Shown here in pieces: positions 7,579-13,393 of a stretch of 23,413 bases of DNA; position 1 is the first letter of the stretch, and each line of letters begins with the position of its first letter. The position numbers and the translations under genes were made by a program. Origin of the DNA: DASTDY01 sp035478375 (GTDB lineage Bacteria; Patescibacteriota; Saccharimonadia; Saccharimonadales; EFPC-124); assembly GCA_035478375.1 (NCBI GenBank), contig DATIJQ010000074.1:1-23413 (forward strand), written 5' to 3'. The notes below the pieces were generated by a model. That model was not told the origin of the DNA, ran no database searches, and was given only the letters and a program-made list of their open reading frames with translations.

Positions 7579-7655
7579 TGGTGCGGGTCGGGGGACTCTA
7601 ACCCCCGGCCTCGTCCTTGGCAAGGACGCGCTCTAAACAACTGAGCTAGACCCGC
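7579..7655 (-). tRNA. tRNA-Gly (GCC) with altered D/T-loop contact
   Basis: Acceptor GCGGGTC/GACCCGC, encoded CCA. Anticodon stem CGTCC/GGACG with loop TTGCCAA gives anticodon GCC. The T-stem GGGGG/CCCCC is perfect. Two conserved positions differ from every other tRNA here. The D-loop reads AGTTGTTTA instead of AGTTGGTTA (G19 to U), and the T-loop reads TTAGAGT instead of TTCRANN (C56 to A). The two changes restore a Watson-Crick U19-A56 pair. The discriminator is A73, whereas bacterial tRNA-Gly usually has U73. All stems are intact, so it does not look like a decayed gene. Confidence 0.93.
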
Positions 7656-7671
7656 ATGGGTAACGTATTGT

Positions 7672-7700
7672 ATTTTACTTAAAATTGATGAGTTTTACAA
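7672..7700 (-). promoter_or_regulatory. Promoter of tRNA-Gly
   Basis: Minus-strand TTGTAA (7695-7700), a 17-base spacer and TAAAAT (7672-7677), ending 16 bases before the tRNA. Confidence 0.6.
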
Positions 7701-7716
7701 GGGTAAATTGCACTTG

Positions 7717-7751
7717 CCGCCCGCGCGCCTTCGGGTAAGACGCGCGGGCGG
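7717..7751 (-). terminator. Perfect 11-bp GC inverted repeat after the 7760-8401 gene
   Basis: CCGCCCGCGCG (7717-7727) and CGCGCGGGCGG (7741-7751), loop 13 bases, 8 bases after the stop codon. No U-tract follows. Confidence 0.75.
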
Positions 7752-7759
7752 AAGGCACA

Positions 7760-8401
7760 TTACTGGGAGCAGCGATGCGGCCGGTTGAACGGCTTTGCTT
7801 CGGCCGGGGTCGGCATGAGCTGATCGACACCAACGTCGATGCTGACGGTAAAACGTTGCGTTCTTCTGTCTCTGGAGATGGCGCACACTGGCACCACCAC
7901 GCCGGCCATCATCGCCCCCAACACAAATGGGTAGCGCTGCATGTTCGACCGAAATAGCACGCGCGTATCGGTCGAAGACAGTTCCCTGTGTTGCGTGAGG
8001 TCGATGAGCGCTTGGTACGGCAGTTTTCCATCAGGCGTAAACGTCCGCCTGATCATCAACGTGCCATCTTGCACCACCACGCCCGCAAAGGCGCTGCGCG
8101 CGTCGCCGTCGGTGGGGGCTAGATAGATGAATTTTGTACCGAGCTCTTGCGGCTCTCTACCCCTAAACTCTCTGCTTTCGGCAGCTACTAACAGTCGCCT
8201 CGACTCGCACCGGCAAAGTGCATGGCTTCGCTCGCGGAATCGCCGCAAGTCTTTATGGCCAATCAGCGCCGGGGGCACCTGCACAAAGTGCGCGGTGTCC
8301 AGTTCTTCTTGGGCGGCCACGCGATCCCAGTAACGGAAATAATCGAGTTCCCTGTCGACGCTGGTGTCAACGTCAGCCTCAAGCACTGTGGTTTTACCCA
8401 C
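7760..8401 (-). CDS. Hypothetical GC-rich orphan protein, 213 aa
   Basis: I cannot place this protein in a family. It starts at GTG 8401 with GGAG five bases upstream. The product is rich in Arg, Asp and Glu, with no signal peptide. A moderately hydrophobic stretch YPFVLGAMMAGVVVPVCAIS (about residues 156-175) may be a buried strand-helix, not necessarily a membrane helix. The middle (GTKFIYLAPTDGDARSAFAG, about 87-106) looks like a beta-rich core. Base composition is visibly higher in GC than the copper ATPase or the downstream hydrolase, suggesting a different origin. An extended -10 (8459-8467) puts a hairpin (8431-8452) at the 5' end of the mRNA. A perfect GC hairpin follows the stop. It is divergent from the cold-shock-like gene at 8710. 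Confidence 0.7.
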   Translation of the reverse strand: MGKTTVLEADVDTSVDRELDYFRYWDRVAAQEELDTAHFVQVPPALIGHKDLRRFRERSHALCRCESRRLLVAAESREFRGREPQELGTKFIYLAPTDGDARSAFAGVVVQDGTLMIRRTFTPDGKLPYQALIDLTQHRELSSTDTRVLFRSNMQRYPFVLGAMMAGVVVPVCAISRDRRTQRFTVSIDVGVDQLMPTPAEAKPFNRPHRCSQ

Positions 8402-8430
8402 TTCCGCTCCTAACTTGTAATGTACCTAAA

Positions 8431-8452
8431 ACGCACCACTACTGTGGCGCGT
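8431..8452 (-). promoter_or_regulatory. Leader hairpin of the 7760-8401 gene
   Basis: ACGCaCCA and TGGcGCGT arms with an inner CA mismatch and a short loop, at the predicted mRNA 5' end. Confidence 0.45.
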
Positions 8453-8458
8453 TCCCTA

Positions 8459-8467
8459 ACAATACCA
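8459..8467 (-). promoter_or_regulatory. Extended -10 promoter of the 7760-8401 gene
   Basis: Minus-strand TGGTATTGT, predicted to start transcription near 8452. The -35 is weak. Confidence 0.45.
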
Positions 8468-8506
8468 TAAAAGCAAGCAAACTTAAAGAGAGGCAGCCCG
8501 ACAAAC

Positions 8507-8535
8507 TTGTATATACTCAATAAAAATGTTATAAT
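8507..8535 (+). promoter_or_regulatory. Strong promoter of the cold-shock-like gene
   Basis: TTGTAT (8507-8512), a 17-base spacer and a perfect TATAAT (8530-8535) with the extended TG. Predicted start near 8542, leaving a leader of about 168 bases. Confidence 0.75.
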
Positions 8536-8541
8536 AGCTCA

Positions 8542-8709
8542 TCCACTATCTCCTGAGACGAGGTTATGCGATGTACTTTGACCCCACACGACATACCAGG
8601 CTCCCGCACCTCTAATGCGAGAGAACACGGTCAAGGTGACCACTCTACGCGGTGCGGGAGTAATCCCGTACCTACTTACCGGCGCTTGCGCCGGGCGAAG
8701 GAGTGCATC
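8542..8709 (+). promoter_or_regulatory. Long structured 5' leader before the cold-shock-like gene
   Basis: A perfect 10-bp helix CTCCCGCACC (8601-8610) with GGTGCGGGAG (8651-8660) encloses a second helix built from GCG/CGC, AGAG/CTCT and GGTCA/TGACC. A separate tight hairpin CCGGCG-CTTG-CGCCGG (8679-8694) ends just before the AAGGAG Shine-Dalgarno. Structure could therefore gate ribosome access. Long structured leaders are known for cspA-type mRNAs, where they act as temperature sensors. Confidence 0.6.
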
Positions 8710-9363
8710 ATGACCGAAATCACCACGCTCACCCCCGGCGCCCGCGTCACGGGGTGGATCAAGTTCTACAACGCGGCCAAGGGCTACGGCATCGTGACCG
8801 TGCAGTTGGCCGGGGCGTACGAGCGCGTCGAGGTCTTCATCCGCAAGGAGAAGGGCTTGTCGGTGACGGGCACGCACGACGCGCCCGTTCTCGGCGACCA
8901 GCACGACTACAGCACCTACCGCTTCCGGCGGAACGACACCGAGATCGTCATGGAGGTGGAGCCCAGCAACCGCGGCTGGCGCGCCAGCCAGTGGGGCGTT
9001 TTGCCCGAGTTCACGTGGGTCGACCTCTTCCTCAAGTACCAGCACCTCTTGCAGAGGTTCATCGGTGGCTTGGTGGAGCTCGACAACCGGTCCGACTACG
9101 GCATCGGTGGCTACAACGCGCGCATCGACAGCCTGGTGATGACGCGCGAGCACATCACCCTGCACGCGCGGCACTACCCGCGCGACTGGCAGCACGGGCA
9201 GTCCACGCCGGATGAGTCCAAGCTCGGACGCGCCTTCACGAAGACCTACCCGCTGGGCCACCACATCCAGCAGGCCGACCGCAACAACTCGCTCGAGCTC
9301 GTCTGGCGCGAGGATGAGGGCAACAGCTACAATCGGCTGACCTTCTGGGAGCCGAGCAGATAG
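8710..9363 (+). CDS. Cold-shock-domain-like protein with an unknown C-terminal domain
   Basis: 217 aa from ATG 8710, with AAGGAG six bases upstream. Upstream in-frame codons lie in the structured leader and I exclude them. Residues about 8-42 resemble a cold-shock OB fold: VTGWIKFYNAAKGYGIVTV matches the pattern of a GxVKWFN start plus an RNP1-like KGFGFI, and VEVFI fits RNP2 (VFVH). The first domain seems interrupted or diverged after that. The remaining 150 residues (TWVDLFLKYQHLLQRFIGGL near 98-117, HARHYPRDWQHGQST near 154-168) are not recognised. A nucleic-acid-binding role is plausible. GC content is far above neighbouring genes, and the third codon position is almost always G or C. It has its own strong promoter, structured leader and tail hairpin. 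Confidence 0.78.
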   Translation: MTEITTLTPGARVTGWIKFYNAAKGYGIVTVQLAGAYERVEVFIRKEKGLSVTGTHDAPVLGDQHDYSTYRFRRNDTEIVMEVEPSNRGWRASQWGVLPEFTWVDLFLKYQHLLQRFIGGLVELDNRSDYGIGGYNARIDSLVMTREHITLHARHYPRDWQHGQSTPDESKLGRAFTKTYPLGHHIQQADRNNSLELVWREDEGNSYNRLTFWEPSR

Positions 9364-9376
9364 TCGTGGGTCAATC

Positions 9377-9412
9377 GGAACCCTGGGCGTGCATACGTGC
9401 GCCCAGGGTTCC
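9377..9412 (+). terminator. Perfect 13-bp inverted repeat after the cold-shock-like gene
   Basis: GGAACCCTGGGCG (9377-9389) and CGCCCAGGGTTCC (9400-9412), 13 bases after the stop, with no U-tract. Confidence 0.75.
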
Positions 9413-9483
9413 ACCTACCTTGTACCAGCCGCCGTTTGGGGGTATTTTTTATATCTAAACTCAATTAATAACAAGGGTAGACA

Positions 9484-9602
9484 CGACAAGCAGGTAACGT
9501 GAGCGCAAAGTCGCGGCATTATTTGCCCGCTGGTCGGTTGTGGCGGCGAGCAAGGTTTCGTCGCTACTCAAGGCTTCTCCCTTGGTTGCTACCTGCTTGT
9601 CG
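9484..9602. ncRNA. Candidate structured RNA closed by a 13-bp helix
   Basis: CGACAAGCAGGTA (9484-9496) pairs perfectly with TACCTGCTTGTCG (9590-9602). Inside are three candidate hairpins in order: GCGG/CCGC near 9513-9530, a 7-bp GCGGCGA/TCGTCGC with one G-U near 9543-9564, and CAAGG/CCTTG near 9569-9584. I compared it by eye with 5S, SRP, tmRNA, RNase P and 6S signatures and found none. The strand is uncertain. A minus-strand TACAAT box near 9636-9641 would favour transcription on the minus strand. It could also be a miniature element with terminal inverted repeats. Confidence 0.4.
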
Positions 9603-9668
9603 GGGGGCTCCGAGCAAAAACTCTAGAGCTACTTTTATTGTATCGCTCCACTTAAAACGCAATCTGGC

Positions 9669-10082
9669 CTAAACGGCGCGCCAGCAAGCAACCAAAAGCG
9701 CTCCAACACTAAAAAGAAAACTAAGTCCGCTAAATAGGACGAAAGCGCGACGGGTATTTTTAAATGCTCCTACCCTGACGGCAAAATTCGCCGACATAAA
9801 GTAGCCTAAAAGTAACACCAAAATACTAAGCGCTACGACTAAATAATTAGGGCCAGTACAAGCAAGGCTACTGCTTAAGCATGCTTTAAAAGGACCACCG
9901 TCACCCGTTGAGTCATGCGGAGTGCCAAAAAACAAAATGGTCAGCCCGGCAATGATGTATATTATCGCGTACGCAACATTAAACAGAAAGAAGACCACGA
10001 GCGCGGTTGCTTTTTTATGCCTCGATAAAACGCTGCGCAACGCGTCTATAGATGCACCTTTGCTTTGTGGACCGGCCGGCAT
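9669..10082 (-). CDS. Small three-helix membrane protein
   Basis: 137 aa of unrecognised family. Transmembrane helices lie at about residues 27-51, 80-98 and 115-134. The loop between helices 1 and 2 carries two Cys residues (FKACLSSSLACTGP) that could form a disulfide on the outer face. The ATG at 10082 directly follows the TAA of the upstream hydrolase (TAAATG), with a GGGGAGA ribosome site inside the hydrolase end, so the two are translationally coupled. This suggests a working pair, with the membrane protein perhaps anchoring or partnering the hydrolase, but that is inference from position only. Confidence 0.75.
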   Translation of the reverse strand: MPAGPQSKGASIDALRSVLSRHKKATALVVFFLFNVAYAIIYIIAGLTILFFGTPHDSTGDGGPFKACLSSSLACTGPNYLVVALSILVLLLGYFMSANFAVRVGAFKNTRRAFVLFSGLSFLFSVGALLVACWRAV

Positions 10083-10775
10083 TTATTTCTCCCCTGTTGG
10101 TTCTAACTCTTTAGCAACAAACCCAGCGACTTCTTGCCGAGCTTTGCCCTCAAAATCATGCCCGCTGTCTATTTTGATAATTCTTACTGTTTCTGGGAGG
10201 TCCGAAAAATCGGTGACACCAATCACCTCGTCGTGTGTAGCCTGAACAATAATAAGCCGTGTTTTGGTCGCAAGTAATTGGTATAACTTTATAGCGTCTA
10301 CACCATCACGGCTTTGCCAATAGCTGGGCAGAATAATGGTGGTACTGCCGTCGCGGCGAGGGTAGCGCAAACTGCCGTCAGCATTTTGGATTGCGCCGGG
10401 CCGCTTAAGCAGAGCCTCTATTTTTTGTTGAATCCGACCAAAACCAAACCGTCGGTCAGGCGGCGCCAAAAAGATAGTTGTGCGAATGCCCTCAAGCTGC
10501 GCCATAGCCGCAGTAACACAACCCTGCGAATGGCAAACAAGGTCAATGGTGGCATTAGGGTACGTGCGACGCGTTTCGTCCATTACCTGCTGGAGTTTTG
10601 CCACGTGTTCGTGTAAAGACGTGACGGTCATGGTATTTGTGGTTTCATCAAACTGGTTGTAATCAAACATGACCGGCTCAATGCCCGGCAGCAGCTTGGT
10701 TATGGCCGTAAACAAACCCCGGCCATCTTGGCGAACACCAAAGCCGTGAGAGAAAATAACAACGCGAGTACTCAT
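10083..10775 (-). CDS. Alpha/beta hydrolase
   Basis: 230 aa alpha/beta-hydrolase fold. The oxyanion-hole region is VVIFSHGFG near 5-13. The nucleophile elbow is CHSQG with Ser83 (the usual first Gly is Cys81). Asp182 in ATHDEV and His206 in SGHDFEG complete a catalytic triad. There is no signal peptide, so it is probably cytoplasmic. Substrate unknown; an esterase or lipase-like role is likely. The ATG at 10775 is 7 bases after a perfect TATACT -10 (plus 10783-10788) and has no Shine-Dalgarno, so the mRNA is probably leaderless. It leads the two-gene unit with the membrane protein at 9669. Confidence 0.88.
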   Translation of the reverse strand: MSTRVVIFSHGFGVRQDGRGLFTAITKLLPGIEPVMFDYNQFDETTNTMTVTSLHEHVAKLQQVMDETRRTYPNATIDLVCHSQGCVTAAMAQLEGIRTTIFLAPPDRRFGFGRIQQKIEALLKRPGAIQNADGSLRYPRRDGSTTIILPSYWQSRDGVDAIKLYQLLATKTRLIIVQATHDEVIGVTDFSDLPETVRIIKIDSGHDFEGKARQEVAGFVAKELEPTGEK

Positions 10776-10865
10776 AAGCCCAAGTATATCTTATGGCTAG
10801 ACGAACTAGGCATCGATTGTTTAACAACAAGCTCCGCAAAAAGGGACAACAGAACTAAATGGCTG

Positions 10866-11507
10866 TTAAACACGCTTGGTACCAATAAACCGTATAAGTT
10901 TGTGCACGCCTATGGCGCTATCCTTGTACGTTTCACCGTGATCGTCAAGTAATGACACGTCAAAGTGTTTAGTAAAAGCTCGGGCAGTATTTACACTAAA
11001 GTAACGCTTCGCCTTGTCGCCAATCTGGAAATAATCATCTTCAATTTTGTGACCGGTATTGTATTGAGGGTCGTGTACAGAATTGGCAAAAAAGGCAAAC
11101 GTGCCGCCCGGCTTTAGTACACGCTGTATCTCGTCTATTAAACGGACTTTCGTTTCGTAATCAAAATAATGGAGGGAGAGATGGACGTACACAACATCAA
11201 AAGTTGCATTATTAAATGGCAGCTCTTCGCGGAGATCGACTTTTTGGAGTGTCACTTTTTGTTTTAGCTGATCGGTCAGTTTAGACTGGCTTTGTTCTAG
11301 CGCCGTCTCTTCGAGGTCAGTACTTACAACTTTGTAGCCGTGTTCAGCAAAATAACGAGTGTCTTGCCCCAAACCGGCGCCCAAATCAAGCACCGTACCC
11401 ACGGTCGGAAAGTACTTTATTGCAGTCTCTGCAAATAATGAAGGTTTGTCAATCCAATCCTGTCCTTTATATCTGTCATGGAGGTTCTGCCACGCTGTAT
11501 TGCTCAT
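10866..11507 (-). CDS. Class I SAM-dependent methyltransferase
   Basis: 213 aa Rossmann-fold methyltransferase. Motif I VLDLGAGLGQDTRYF is near 39-53, the acidic residue closing strand beta2 is in VVSTDLEE near 60-67, FDVVYVHLSLHYF is near 103-115, and the post-motif VLKPGGTFAFFANS near 131-144. It resembles small-molecule or tellurite-resistance TehB-like methyltransferases, but I cannot name the substrate. ATG 11507 is 7 bases after TATACT (plus 11515-11520), without a Shine-Dalgarno, so probably leaderless and monocistronic. Between its end and the hydrolase start lie about 90 bases without other features. Confidence 0.92.
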   Translation of the reverse strand: MSNTAWQNLHDRYKGQDWIDKPSLFAETAIKYFPTVGTVLDLGAGLGQDTRYFAEHGYKVVSTDLEETALEQSQSKLTDQLKQKVTLQKVDLREELPFNNATFDVVYVHLSLHYFDYETKVRLIDEIQRVLKPGGTFAFFANSVHDPQYNTGHKIEDDYFQIGDKAKRYFSVNTARAFTKHFDVSLLDDHGETYKDSAIGVHKLIRFIGTKRV

Positions 11508-11612
11508 AGGTTCAAGTATACCTTAAACGGCTGGAGAGATTAGACGTTGAGAGGATTATAAACCTTGGGCATTGTTCGACAAGACGCACATAGGTAGCGT
11601 CAAAAAACTACG

Positions 11613-12101
11613 TTATAAATCGGTGGTGAGTTTCTTGAACTGCTCGTGATCGTATCTTACTTCTGGCTTGGTGGTGTCGATGCCAATATTATTATCCGGA
11701 TTAAACGGCGGCGTATTTATAACGATCATCACTAGATTTTCTTTTGGGATAGTAAAGTGAGCCGTCTCGGGCGGCGTCACAATAACGTCACCTGTTTTTA
11801 TTGGCAGCTCTTCGCCACCAACAACACTCAGACCGCTGCCAGATAGTACAAAGTAAATTTCTGTTTCGCCGCCAGTGTGGTAATGTGGCTTGGCCACTTT
11901 TACTTGGCGCATGTCGCTGATCGCAAAACTTTCGTTCGGCCGGTTAAGCGGACTAGCCGGTTCGTAGATTGGACCGCAATAGGTTTGCTTTGGAGTCGTA
12001 TCTTTAACCACCTCTTGCCAGTCATCCATTGTAGCGATATACGTTTGCCATGCGGTAATGAGTTCTTCAGTTTCAGGCGTACTTTTAGTGTTATAAACCA
12101 T
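11613..12101 (-). CDS. Cupin-domain protein
   Basis: 162 aa with one cupin barrel. Motif 1 is PHYHTGGETEIYFVLSGSG (metal ligands His73, His75, Glu79); motif 2 is TGDVIVTPPETAHFTIP (His115). All four usual metal ligands are present, so it probably binds a divalent metal. The reaction is unknown; small cupins of this type act as isomerases, dioxygenases or sensors. It is divergent from the GlcG-like gene with only 21 bases between the starts. A single palindromic AGTATACT provides a -10 for both; here it ends 6 bases before the ATG, implying a leaderless transcript. Confidence 0.9.
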   Translation of the reverse strand: MVYNTKSTPETEELITAWQTYIATMDDWQEVVKDTTPKQTYCGPIYEPASPLNRPNESFAISDMRQVKVAKPHYHTGGETEIYFVLSGSGLSVVGGEELPIKTGDVIVTPPETAHFTIPKENLVMIVINTPPFNPDNNIGIDTTKPEVRYDHEQFKKLTTDL

Positions 12102-12107
12102 AGACCA

Positions 12108-12115
12108 AGTATACT
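12108..12115. promoter_or_regulatory. Shared bidirectional -10 for two divergent leaderless genes
   Basis: AGTATACT is its own reverse complement, so it reads TATACT on both strands. The distance is 6 bases to ATG 12101 (minus) and 7 bases to ATG 12123 (plus). The two transcripts should start at or next to their start codons and cannot be initiated simultaneously. Confidence 0.6.
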
Positions 12116-12122
12116 AAAACGT

Positions 12123-12629
12123 ATGAATAATTTTACCCATGAAGATGCTGCCAAACTTGTAGATTGTGCTGTTGAGTTAGCCAAAACTACTGCTACTGAT
12201 GACAAAGGTCCTCAGCCAATGGCTATTTGCTGCATGAAGGCCGACCAAGGAGTCATGGGCATGCCGACTGCCTTTCGCTGCATGGACACCGTTAAGCCTA
12301 CCAGTGCCACATTTGCTATTCATAAGGCTTTTACCGTTCTGTTGTATCAAGCCGACACCAAAAAACATGCTGACCGTATTAAAAACGGCAGTTGGAGCGA
12401 AGCCGATATGATTTTAATGGCGCAAACTATTCCGCAATTTACACCTTGGGATGGAGGCATTCAGGTTAAGGACGATGCGGGCGACGTGCTATGTTCGCTT
12501 GGTGGCGCGGGCCGAACTTCCGAAGGCGATCGTCGGCTTATGGTCTTGGCCGCTCACAAAATGGGATACAACACTAACTTTGACGAGCAAGGTAACTCTC
12601 CATCTCCTGTCAGACTTGAGCCAAAATAA
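12123..12629 (+). CDS. GlcG/HbpS-like heme-degrading-type domain protein
   Basis: 168 aa, starting at ATG 12123. A longer frame upstream would run through the cupin gene and the shared promoter. The fold signature of the GlcG/HbpS family (PF03928) is visible: PMAICCMKADQGVMGMPTAF (strand with D/G turn), FRCMDTVKPTSATFAIHKAFT (the RMDGA-KA-like helix), PWDGGIQVKDDAGDVLCSLG (GG-pocket hairpin) and GRTSEGDRRLMVLAAHKMGYN at the end. Some relatives bind heme or corrinoids; others have no known ligand. There is no signal peptide. It is divergent from the cupin, possibly co-regulated through the shared -10. Confidence 0.8.
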   Translation: MNNFTHEDAAKLVDCAVELAKTTATDDKGPQPMAICCMKADQGVMGMPTAFRCMDTVKPTSATFAIHKAFTVLLYQADTKKHADRIKNGSWSEADMILMAQTIPQFTPWDGGIQVKDDAGDVLCSLGGAGRTSEGDRRLMVLAAHKMGYNTNFDEQGNSPSPVRLEPK

Positions 12630-12645
12630 CGGGGGCAAGACAAAC

Positions 12646-12679
12646 AAAAAATCCCAGACTATAAAATCTGGAACTTTTT
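12646..12679 (-). terminator. Intrinsic terminator of tRNA-Phe
   Basis: Minus-strand CCAGA/TCTGG stem extended by A-T pairs and followed by TTTTTT. The convergent GlcG-like gene ends just before it, so it may work both ways. Confidence 0.8.
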
Positions 12680-12695
12680 GCGTTGTAATAATTTC

Positions 12696-12771
12696 TGGTG
12701 GCTCCTCCCAGACTCGAACTGGGGACACAAGGCTCTTCAGGCCTCTGCTCTACCAACTGAGCTAAAGAGCC
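12696..12771 (-). tRNA. tRNA-Phe (GAA)
   Basis: Acceptor GGCTCTT/AGGAGCC with one G-U pair, discriminator A, encoded CCA. Anticodon stem GAGGC/GCCTT with loop CTGAAGA gives anticodon GAA. T-arm CCCAG-TTCGAGT-CTGGG and D-loop AGTTGGTA are canonical. Confidence 0.97.
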
Positions 12772-12795
12772 ACGTAACTCTGGTAGACAGCTGCT

Positions 12796-12824
12796 ATTGT
12801 ACGGCAAAATCAGGGGTAATTCAA
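12796..12824 (-). promoter_or_regulatory. Promoter of tRNA-Phe
   Basis: Minus-strand TTGAAT (12819-12824), a 17-base spacer and TACAAT (12796-12801). The -35 overlaps the stop codon of the HAD gene. Confidence 0.65.
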
Positions 12825-13393
12825 GTCAGCAAGCTGGCAATTGCGGTTTTGAGCTCGTCGACGCTGGTGTAAATGTGCGCTTGCATGCCGTAACCTTGGG
12901 CGGCTTGCACGTTGCTGGGCGAATCGTCAACAAAATATATGTCGCCGAGCGGCAAGCCCAATCGTTCGGCCAAAATTTCAAAGATTTCGCGCTGCGGTTT
13001 TATGTAGCCGGTTTCGGATGAGGCAATGGTGACGTCAAAATCGCTGGCGATGTCGTGCTCGGCAATAAATTCATCCAAAAAATCGCGGCCAGAATTGCTA
13101 AGCATGCCGATTTTGTAGCGTGGTTTTAGCTCGCGGATAAGCCCAATAAGCTGGCGATTTAGGTGGCGCTTGCTATGGAAGTCTGCGTACAAATCGATTG
13201 GGTTTTCGCCAGAAATCGCCGCCAGCTCGCCGTAAAATTGCTCGTTGCTAATAAGACCGGCGTCGGACTGGTTACATAAATCTTGCAAATACGCGGCACG
13301 GTCGCCAACCTTGCCAGCATTGCGCTGCAAAAAATCTTTAAAGGCGTCGTTGTACAGCACGCCAAAGCAGTCAAAAACAAAGGCTTGTATCAT
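12821..13393 (-). CDS. HAD-superfamily hydrolase-like protein (subfamily IA)
   Basis: 190 aa HAD fold with an inserted helical cap (about residues 15-80). Motif I is FVFDCFGVLY with nucleophile Asp8; position +2 is Phe10 instead of the acid/base Asp of typical phosphatases. Motif II is MLSNSGRD (Ser99), motif III Lys132 in YIKPQ, motif IV VDDSPSNVQAA (Asp156, Asp157). The missing second Asp is seen in other FDxFGV-type HAD-IA members and suggests a non-standard or weak phosphatase. The ATG at 13393 overlaps the slipin stop by four bases (ATGA), so the two are translationally coupled. Confidence 0.9.
   Translation of the reverse strand: MIQAFVFDCFGVLYNDAFKDFLQRNAGKVGDRAAYLQDLCNQSDAGLISNEQFYGELAAISGENPIDLYADFHSKRHLNRQLIGLIRELKPRYKIGMLSNSGRDFLDEFIAEHDIASDFDVTIASSETGYIKPQREIFEILAERLGLPLGDIYFVDDSPSNVQAAQGYGMQAHIYTSVDELKTAIASLLT

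Noticed and set aside
8566..8709. 48-codon N-terminal extension of the cold-shock-like protein
   Set aside because: These codons coincide with strongly paired leader RNA, and AAGGAG sits at the right distance from ATG 8710.
8539..9414. Long minus-strand frame opposite the cold-shock-like gene
   Set aside because: GC-rich genes create open antisense frames. The plus frame has the promoter, ribosome site, recognisable motif and correct codon-position bias.
9499..9672. 57-codon GTG frame inside the structured RNA region
   Set aside because: Arg-rich and unlike a folded protein, weak ribosome site, and it overlaps the end of the membrane protein gene; the inverted repeat explains the region better.
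11583..11601. Terminator GACGC/GCGTC after the cupin gene
   Set aside because: Only five base pairs, and the T-run lies on the wrong side for the minus-strand gene.
11877..12122. Upstream extension of the GlcG-like protein
   Set aside because: It is antisense to the cupin gene and crosses the shared promoter; ATG 12123 follows TATACT by 7 bases.
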